This document shows, in pieces, positions 7,198 through 11,794 of a stretch of 11,794 nucleotides of DNA. The notes below the pieces were generated by a model. It was given only the letters and a program-made list of their open reading frames with translations. It was not told the DNA's origin and searched no databases. The first letter of the stretch is position 1; the number at the start of each line of letters is the position of its first letter. Source of the DNA: Flavobacterium psychrophilum (lineage in GTDB: Bacteria; Bacteroidota; Bacteroidia; Flavobacteriales; Flavobacteriaceae); assembly GCA_945878515.1 (NCBI GenBank), contig CAMCTL010000110.1, forward strand, positions 1 through 11,794, read 5' to 3'. The position numbers and the translations under genes were made by a program.

Positions 7198-7230
7198 AAA
7201 ATAGAAATTTGGGTAAATTTACGTTAATAA

Positions 7231-7261
7231 TTTGAAGTCTAAAATGCAATACCTACATTTG
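7231..7261 (+). promoter_or_regulatory. Bacteroidota-type promoter of the sugar kinase gene
   Basis: TTTG at 7231-7234, exactly 19 nt, then TACATTTG at 7254-7261 is the best promoter match in the window. Transcription should begin near 7268, giving a leader of about 17 nt before the ATG at 7285. Confidence 0.75.
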
Positions 7262-7284
7262 TCAATCATTAATAAAAACATTTG

Positions 7285-8052
7285 ATGAAATTTACTATTA
7301 ATCCATTTTTCGAAATAGCGGACAAGAAAATTATTTCTATCGCAAATAATTTCAATTCAGAAGGCATTCTTTTTGGAGATGGAAAGAGAAATAAAATAAA
7401 AATTTTTGAAATAGAAGGTAAAACCATCAATATCAAATCGTTCAAAATACCTCATTTAATTAATAAAATTGCCTATAAATATTTTAGAAAATCCAAAGCT
7501 AGGCGTTCTTTTGAATACGGTACTATTTTACTAGAGAAAGGAATTGGAACACCACAACCCATCGCTTATTTTGAAAATCATGGTATTATAGGAATAAAAG
7601 ACAGTTATTATGTAAGCGAACACCTTCAATGCGATTTGACTTTCAGGGAATTGGTTGAAATCCCTGATTTTCTAGATCATGAAAAAATTCTAAGACAATT
7701 TACGCAGTTTTCATTCGGTTTACACGAGAAAGGAATCGAGTTTTTGGATCATTCTCCTGGAAATACTTTAATTAAAAAAAAATCTGAAGGAAACTATGAC
7801 TTCTTTCTTGTAGATTTGAATCGAATGAATTTTCATGACGTTATGGATTTTGATTTACGAATGAAAAACCTAAGCCATTTGACTATTAATAAAGAAATTA
7901 TAGCAGTCATGAGTAACGAATATGCCAAATATTATACTATTCAAACTGAAGAAGCAATTTTTGAAAAAATATGTTTTTATACAAATGATTTTCAGAAACG
8001 TCTAAGAAGAAAAAAACTTTTAAAAAAGAAATTAAAATTCTGGAAAAGTTAG
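7285..8052 (+). CDS. Lipopolysaccharide core/Kdo kinase-like protein (WaaP/KdkA superfamily)
   Basis: The 255-residue protein has the protein-kinase-like fold used by LPS heptose and Kdo kinases, which phosphorylate inner-core sugars with ATP at the cytoplasmic face. A beta-strand lysine is present in INIKSF (about K51), and YYVSEHL (about 108-114) fits the hinge. The catalytic loop reads EFLDHSPGNTL, giving D155 as likely base and N160 as metal ligand. FLVDLNRMNF supplies the second metal aspartate (D177) in the DFG position. The C-terminus is very lysine/arginine-rich (RKKLLKKKLKFWK), as expected for contact with anionic membrane. A TTG three bases upstream could start it, but ATG fits better. 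It is the only plus-strand gene among the glycan genes, with its own promoter. The substrate (Kdo, heptose or another core sugar) is inferred. Confidence 0.8.
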   Translation: MKFTINPFFEIADKKIISIANNFNSEGILFGDGKRNKIKIFEIEGKTINIKSFKIPHLINKIAYKYFRKSKARRSFEYGTILLEKGIGTPQPIAYFENHGIIGIKDSYYVSEHLQCDLTFRELVEIPDFLDHEKILRQFTQFSFGLHEKGIEFLDHSPGNTLIKKKSEGNYDFFLVDLNRMNFHDVMDFDLRMKNLSHLTINKEIIAVMSNEYAKYYTIQTEEAIFEKICFYTNDFQKRLRRKKLLKKKLKFWKS

Positions 8053-8063
8053 TTTGTAAACTT

Positions 8064-9125
8064 TTAAAGATTTACTCTTAGAAAACCTTTTATTGCATTT
8101 ATAAATAAATCAGGTGTAAAATCTTGGTAAAGAGAAGTATAATTTCTTTTGATTTCTTTGTCGGTTTTTTCGATAAATAATTCTGGTTTAAATTCCTTCA
8201 AATGAACTGAAATATGTTTAATACCATCTTCAAAAGTTGCCCAGCCTTTTTTGTCTATCCAAGGCGAAAAAATAATGAAAGATGGTTTATTCAATGCTTT
8301 TGCCATATTTATTGCACCGCCATCATTTCCCAATATCAAATCACAATTGTTCATAATCGCAATAAATTCTCTTATGTTTTTTCCAAAAACATCAAAGTAT
8401 ATTTTGTTTTGAGTTTCTTTTTTGCAAAGATTACAAACCATTCTAGCTTGATCAATTTGGTTTGGTAGATAATTGAACAAAATATTTATATCATAATCAT
8501 CTGCAATTGAATCAATGATTTCTGACATATATTTTAATGGATAAGTCTTTGATTGTGAGCTACCAATTATGCTTACCATTACTGTTTTTTTTGCTGCATT
8601 TATTCGATGTTTTTCAAATATCTTTCTAGCTAAATCAACTTCATTGTTTGTAAGATAAAGTCTAGGAAAATTCTCTAACGCTATTTTCAAATTCAATGGA
8701 TTCAGTAGAGAAAGCCTTTGCTCTATTACTAAACCTAAATTAGTTTTAGCAATTTTTGTTTTCTCAACAACATCCGTAAAAATAATTTTTCGCCATTTTT
8801 TTGCAAATGATATTTTTCTTTTTGCTCCCGAAAACAGAACGGGCAAAAAACTTTCTATTTTAGCATAAGCATCAATTACAACATCATATTTGGTTTTTCG
8901 AATTTCTAGTAACAATTTAAAAAACAACCATTTACTTCTTTTATGTTCTTCTTTAAACAAAATCAGATTGCTAATAGATTTGTTTCCTTGAAGCACTGCA
9001 ATCGTCGACTCATAAACCAAATAATCAATTTGTGCGTTTGGATAGGCATTTCGTAAATTATCGCATAATACGGAGGTAATAAGAACATCTCCTATCATTT
9101 TTTGCTGAATGACCAGAATCTTCAT
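8064..9125 (-). CDS. GT9 family (heptosyltransferase-like) glycosyltransferase
   Basis: The 353-residue protein has the GT-B layout of ADP-heptose:LPS heptosyltransferases. The N-terminal domain begins KILVIQQKMIGDVLITSVL (2-20), the signature acceptor-binding start of GT9. The C-terminal domain has VSIIGSSQSKTYPLKYM (184-200), with the sugar-nucleotide phosphate loop and the conserved lysine, and LGNDGGAINMAKALNKPSF (265-283), the heptosyltransferase DGG...A signature (usually TDGSxxHxAxA; here NDGGAINMAKA). The usual histidine of that motif is replaced by asparagine (N273 region), so the donor may not be ADP-heptose. The length is normal. It follows the GT2 gene with only one base between stop and start. 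It converges on the kinase gene with an 11-nt gap. Confidence 0.88.
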   Translation of the reverse strand: MKILVIQQKMIGDVLITSVLCDNLRNAYPNAQIDYLVYESTIAVLQGNKSISNLILFKEEHKRSKWLFFKLLLEIRKTKYDVVIDAYAKIESFLPVLFSGAKRKISFAKKWRKIIFTDVVEKTKIAKTNLGLVIEQRLSLLNPLNLKIALENFPRLYLTNNEVDLARKIFEKHRINAAKKTVMVSIIGSSQSKTYPLKYMSEIIDSIADDYDINILFNYLPNQIDQARMVCNLCKKETQNKIYFDVFGKNIREFIAIMNNCDLILGNDGGAINMAKALNKPSFIIFSPWIDKKGWATFEDGIKHISVHLKEFKPELFIEKTDKEIKRNYTSLYQDFTPDLFINAIKGFLRVNL

Positions 9126-9126
9126 T

Positions 9127-10104
9127 TTAATTTATTTTGTAAAGCATTGATCGCGGGCTGGTCCAAGTTTTATTATAAAAAGCAGCAATATAAAACGATA
9201 AAATATTTTTAAAAATATAAAGATTTACACGTATTTTAGGTGCGAAAAAAAATAAAACACCAATTATTGCCAGTAAAGTTTTTTCTATAATTATACTCGA
9301 AACTAATAGAATTTGAATTAATAAATTTAAAAATCCATTTGAATGTTCATTAAAATAAACGTGTTTTGAAATTAAAACTTCGGTTTTTGTAAGTGCTTTA
9401 GTTTTGATGTTTATCCTTGAAGCTCCACCGTGTTTGTGTATAATTTGTACGGTTCTTAACAAAGCTATTTTACCACCGTTATCAACAACTCTTTTACAAA
9501 TATCCACATCTTCAAAGTAAAGCCAATATTTTTCATTCCAGCCATTTACTTTTTTGTACCAATTAGTACTCATAAATATTACGGCACCCGTCGCCCAATC
9601 TGGAAAAATTATGTTTTTATCCGGATTAAAATCTTCAAGAATCTGTTTTTTTGAATAAAGAACATTTAGCACTCTAAATATCCCAAATAGCGTTTTCAAA
9701 CTCGGGAAGAATCGAACTTCTTTATACGTTTGATTCTTTTCATTAATTTGTGAACAAGAAACGATTCCTATGTCAAGGTTGTTTTTTGCCGTTTCCCAAA
9801 GTTCAAATATTGCATTTTCGTTCGCAATTGTATCAGGATTCAAAAAGAGCAAATAGTCGCCTTTGGCTATATTTGCTCCCGTGTTGCATCCATTTGCAAA
9901 ACCATTGTTTCCCGAATTAAGTTTAAATTTGGCAAACGGATATTGCTTTATAAAAACTTCAATTTTGTTGTCATTAGAATGATTATCAACAACAATAGTT
10001 TCAAAAGAAAATCTTTTGGAATTAATATTTTTGATAGCGTCAAGGCATTCTCGTAATGAGTTCCAACTTTTATAATTAACAATAATTATCGAAATATCAA
10101 TCAT
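9127..10104 (-). CDS. GT2 family glycosyltransferase with C-terminal membrane segment
   Basis: The 325-residue protein shows the complete GT2 rhamnosyltransferase-like pattern. Motifs are ISIIIVNYKSWNSLRECL (4-21), ETIVVDNHSND (35-45), NSGNNGFANGCNTGANIA (63-80), FLNPDT (87-92, the DxD site), WATGAVIFM (170-178), WLYFEDVDICKRV (194-206, catalytic acids) and HKHGGAS (223-229). From about residue 257 to 290 there is a long hydrophobic stretch (LNLLIQILLVSSIIIEKTLL and onward), probably one or two membrane passes that place the enzyme at the inner membrane, with a short basic tail. Donor and acceptor are unknown. It starts 18 nt after the dapD stop and ends one base before the GT9 gene, so these three probably form one transcript from the dapD promoter. 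Confidence 0.88.
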   Translation of the reverse strand: MIDISIIIVNYKSWNSLRECLDAIKNINSKRFSFETIVVDNHSNDNKIEVFIKQYPFAKFKLNSGNNGFANGCNTGANIAKGDYLLFLNPDTIANENAIFELWETAKNNLDIGIVSCSQINEKNQTYKEVRFFPSLKTLFGIFRVLNVLYSKKQILEDFNPDKNIIFPDWATGAVIFMSTNWYKKVNGWNEKYWLYFEDVDICKRVVDNGGKIALLRTVQIIHKHGGASRINIKTKALTKTEVLISKHVYFNEHSNGFLNLLIQILLVSSIIIEKTLLAIIGVLFFFAPKIRVNLYIFKNILSFYIAAFYNKTWTSPRSMLYKIN

Positions 10105-10122
10105 TAAGAGTTTTGTTTAATT

Positions 10123-10938
10123 TTAAACCGCCACATCATATTCTCTCAACGCATTATTCAAAGACGTTTTCAAATCAGTTGATGGTTTGCGAGTACCAAT
10201 AATCAAGGCACAAGGCACTTGGAAATCACCAGCCGCAAACGTTTTTGTATAACTACCAGGAATTACAACTGAGCGAGCTGGAACAAAACCTTTCATTTCT
10301 ACAGGAGTTTCTCCAGTAACATCAATAATTTTTGTAGATGCGGTCAAACATACGTTGGCTCCAAGAACAGCTTCTTTTCCTACATGAACACCTTCAACAA
10401 CAATACATCTTGAGCCAATAAAAGCGCCATCTTCGATAATTACAGGCGCAGCTTGTAAAGGCTCTAAAACACCACCAATTCCAACACCACCAGAAAGATG
10501 AACGTCTTTGCCAATTTGTGCACAACTTCCCACAGTTGCCCAAGTATCGACCATTGTTCCAGCATCAACATAAGCGCCAATGTTTACATAACTTGGCATC
10601 ATAATTACTCCGCTAGCCAAAAAAGCGCCATAACGGGCAGAGGCTCCTGGAACTACACGAACTCCTTTTTCGGCATAATCTCTTTTGAGTAACATTTTGT
10701 CGTTGTATTCAAAAATTCCAGCTTCTAATGTTTCCATTTTTTGAATAGGAAAATAAAGCACAACAGCTTTTTTCACCCATTCGTTTACTTGCCAACCTTT
10801 GTCAACAGGCTCTGCAACACGCAGTTTTCCAGAATCTAATAATTCAATAACTGATCTAATAGCATCAGTAGTTTTTGTTTCTTGTAACAAAGCACGGTTT
10901 TCCCAAGCTTGTTCTATTATGGATTGTAATTCGTTCAT
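10123..10938 (-). CDS. dapD: 2,3,4,5-tetrahydropyridine-2,6-dicarboxylate N-succinyltransferase
   Basis: DapD transfers succinyl from succinyl-CoA to tetrahydrodipicolinate, a step of the succinylase route to meso-diaminopimelate (peptidoglycan) and lysine. The 271-residue protein has a helical N-terminal domain, then a left-handed beta-helix of hexapeptide repeats (about 96-230): YVNIGAYVDAGTMVDTWATV (117-136), GGVGIGGVLEPLQAAPVIIE (150-169), and GAFIGSRC, all highly conserved in the family. The C-terminal block is KTFAAGDFQVPCALIIGTRK (232-251). The length agrees with known DapD proteins. An in-frame upstream start at 10992 would lie upstream of the promoter at 10957-10987, so ATG 10938 is used. 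It is divergent from the toxin-antitoxin genes and upstream of the GT2 and GT9 genes. Confidence 0.95.
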   Translation of the reverse strand: MNELQSIIEQAWENRALLQETKTTDAIRSVIELLDSGKLRVAEPVDKGWQVNEWVKKAVVLYFPIQKMETLEAGIFEYNDKMLLKRDYAEKGVRVVPGASARYGAFLASGVIMMPSYVNIGAYVDAGTMVDTWATVGSCAQIGKDVHLSGGVGIGGVLEPLQAAPVIIEDGAFIGSRCIVVEGVHVGKEAVLGANVCLTASTKIIDVTGETPVEMKGFVPARSVVIPGSYTKTFAAGDFQVPCALIIGTRKPSTDLKTSLNNALREYDVAV

Positions 10939-10956
10939 TTTTTGATATATTTTTGG

Positions 10957-10987
10957 CAAATATACCATTTTTAACCAAATGCAAAAA
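10957..10987 (-). promoter_or_regulatory. Bacteroidota-type promoter of dapD
   Basis: On the minus strand TTTTTG (10987-10982), 17 nt and TATATTTG (10964-10957) fit the TTG/TAnnTTTG consensus. The start of transcription would be near 10950, about 12 nt before the ATG. This also rules out the longer dapD start. Confidence 0.65.
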
Positions 10988-10988
10988 G

Positions 10989-11002
10989 TCAAATCGAATT
11001 GA
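10989..11002. promoter_or_regulatory. Candidate operator palindrome between dapD and the toxin-antitoxin genes
   Basis: TCAAATCGAATTGA is a near-perfect 14-bp palindrome (one mismatched A/A pair) lying between the two divergent -7 boxes. Its core AAATCGA recurs at 11025-11031, within the 8-bp palindrome AATCGATT (11026-11033) just upstream of the antitoxin ATG. Two sites 34 bp apart around a promoter suit autorepression by an antitoxin, but binding is inferred. Confidence 0.35.
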
Positions 11003-11010
11003 AAATGTTA

Positions 11011-11018
11011 TATATTTG
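11011..11018 (+). promoter_or_regulatory. -7 promoter element of the RelE/ParE-type module
   Basis: TATATTTG exactly matches TAnnTTTG and lies 19 nt before the antitoxin ATG. No TTG is found at the ideal -33 distance. It excludes the in-frame start at 10999, which lies upstream of it. Confidence 0.5.
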
Positions 11019-11037
11019 TATTTTAAATCGATTCATT

Positions 11038-11271
11038 ATGGAAACAATCAGATTAGAATTTCAGCCCAGCATCAAAGCTAAAATTTTGGAATTATTAGGT
11101 ACATTCTCTTCTGAGGAATTACAGATAATTCCCGAAAGGTTAACTTTTGAGGAAGAAAAAAGAATGCTTCAGTCTAGAATTGATAAAATTAATGATGGAA
11201 CTGCTAAATTTGTAAGTTTTGAAGAGTTAGATCAGTATCTCGAAGAAACAATTTCAAAATATGAAGATTAA
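11038..11271 (+). CDS. Antitoxin-like small protein, first tandem copy
   Basis: This 77-residue acidic protein begins METIRLEFQPSIKAKI and precedes a RelE/ParE-type toxin, overlapping it by 11 nt, the usual gene order for an antitoxin. The C-terminal half (KINDGTAKFVSFEELDQYLEE) resembles the toxin-wrapping tail of RelB/addiction-module antitoxins. The FEELDxYL block in particular recalls short antitoxins that end with an S/TFEEL helix. It shares 49 of 77 residues with the second copy at 11553. The first 20 residues are identical, and the middle (33-50) is much less alike. No known DNA-binding motif is recognised with certainty. The start is fixed by the matching start of the second copy and by the -7 box. 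The antitoxin role is inferred from size, order and overlap. Confidence 0.75.
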   Translation: METIRLEFQPSIKAKILELLGTFSSEELQIIPERLTFEEEKRMLQSRIDKINDGTAKFVSFEELDQYLEETISKYED

Positions 11272-11542
11272 ATTAACAGTTGAATTTAAATATGATTTAA
11301 AAGAGATAGTTGATTTTATTTCGAAAGATAAACCTATTGCTGCAAGGAAATTCAAAAATGAATTAAAAAAAAGCATACAAAAAGATTTGAAACATCCATT
11401 CTTGTTCAAAAAATCAATTTATTTTGAAGACGAGAGTATAAGAGATTATGTTTTTAAAGTTTATACAGTTGTTTTTAAAGTTGATAATGACCTTGAACTC
11501 GTTTCAGTTACAGCAATTTTGAAACATAGAATTTCATTTTAA
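11261..11542 (+). CDS. RelE/ParE-family toxin
   Basis: The 93-residue protein has the RelE/ParE pattern: an opening strand (IKLTVEFKYDLKEIVDFI), helices with KPIAARKFKNELKKSI (24-39), a P-F segment (HPFLFKK), then the strands IRDYVFKVYTVVFKVDN (60-76) and LVSVTAILKHR (80-90), ending in the conserved H-R near the C-terminus. RelE members cut mRNA on the ribosome while ParE members inhibit gyrase; sequence alone does not tell which applies here. The start ATG lies inside the end of the antitoxin gene (11-nt overlap), so translation is coupled. It is followed after 10 nt by a second antitoxin copy in the same direction, so all genes probably share the promoter at 11011. Confidence 0.82.
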   Translation: MKIKLTVEFKYDLKEIVDFISKDKPIAARKFKNELKKSIQKDLKHPFLFKKSIYFEDESIRDYVFKVYTVVFKVDNDLELVSVTAILKHRISF

Positions 11543-11552
11543 ACAGAAAATT

Positions 11553-11786
11553 ATGGAAACCATCAGATTAGAATTTCAGCCCAGCATCAAAGCCAAAATA
11601 TTAGAATTATTGAGTTCATTCTCTTCGGAGGAATTGAAAATCATCAAAGAAGATGAAAATTTTGCAATGAATAAGGCAATGATTGAAAATGAGGTAGAAA
11701 AAATTAAGGATGGGTCAGCGGAATATTGTACTTTCGAGGAGCTAGATAGCTACTTGGATGAAATAATTTCAGAGTATGAAAATTAA
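11553..11786 (+). CDS. Antitoxin-like small protein, second tandem copy
   Basis: This 77-residue paralogue of the protein at 11038 has an identical N-terminal 20 residues and 64 percent identity overall. In the DNA for those 20 residues, 55 of 60 bases agree and every change is synonymous, so the protein part is under selection and the duplication is not brand new. The middle (33-50) has diverged strongly, while the tail keeps FEELDxYLxE. It starts 10 nt after the first toxin gene and has no TAnnTTTG box of its own. Its 3' end overlaps a further ATG at 11776 by 11 nt, exactly as in the first module. It would guard the following, mostly unseen toxin. Confidence 0.78.
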   Translation: METIRLEFQPSIKAKILELLSSFSSEELKIIKEDENFAMNKAMIENEVEKIKDGSAEYCTFEELDSYLDEIISEYEN

Positions 11787-11794
11787 ATTCACTA
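11776..11794 (+). CDS. Start of a second RelE/ParE-type toxin (runs off the window)
   Basis: Only six codons are visible, reading MKIKFT, against MKIKLT at the start of the toxin at 11261. Position and 11-nt overlap with the preceding antitoxin are the same as in the first module. This makes a second toxin gene very likely, although its length and integrity cannot be seen. Confidence 0.6.

Noticed and set aside
8044..8065. Possible bidirectional terminator (AAAAGTT / AACTTTT) at the kinase-GT9 convergence
   Set aside because: The stem has a single G-C pair and overlaps both gene ends; too weak to call.
10939..10992. N-terminal extension of DapD by 18 residues
   Set aside because: It would begin upstream of the promoter box, and DapD proteins normally start at the equivalent of MNELQ.
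1..11794. CRISPR arrays, tRNA or rRNA genes, full insertion sequences, riboswitches
   Set aside because: I looked for regular spaced repeats, tRNA-like ends, transposase motifs and long structured leaders and saw none.

Overview
The window looks like a chromosomal segment from a Flavobacterium-type Bacteroidota. It is strongly AT-rich. Several genes carry the Bacteroidota promoter signature (TTG or TTTG, about 17-20 nt, then TAnnTTTG) with no clear Shine-Dalgarno sites, and the gene content (HD-domain CCA enzyme next to a Sua5/TsaC protein, DapD, GT9 and many GT2 enzymes) suits that group. The genus is an inference from these features, not from a search.

Layout: (1) 1-708 (+), a two-gene type II toxin-antitoxin module: Phd/YefM-like antitoxin and PIN (VapC-like) toxin overlapping by 4 nt. 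(2) 710-3205 (-), tRNA-maturation genes: a TsaC/Sua5 t6A enzyme and a CCA-adding enzyme. They are separated by a roughly 500-bp cassette that carries a GxxExxY-family gene between 27-bp inverted repeats. (3) 3405-10104, a glycan (probably lipooligosaccharide or O-antigen) assembly region: a GT11 fucosyltransferase, four GT2-like glycosyltransferases and a GT9 heptosyltransferase-like enzyme, all on the minus strand. One WaaP/Kdo-kinase-like gene sits among them on the plus strand, with its own good promoter. (4) 10123-10938 (-), dapD of the lysine/diaminopimelate pathway, which probably leads an operon into the GT2 and GT9 genes. (5) 11038 to the end (+), two tandem copies of a RelE/ParE-type toxin-antitoxin module, the second cut off by the window edge.

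The glycan genes probably build and decorate a surface saccharide: GT9 and the lipid A/Kdo-type kinase point to the inner core, while GT2 and GT11 enzymes would extend or cap it. No sugar-nucleotide synthesis, flippase or polymerase genes are present here, so the pathway must be completed elsewhere.

The less ordinary parts are the inverted-repeat-flanked GxxExxY cassette, with a possible 4-bp target duplication, between two genes that otherwise would be 11 nt apart; the tandem antitoxin/toxin duplication, which shares its upstream region with dapD; and a 105-bp nested palindromic element between two glycosyltransferase genes.
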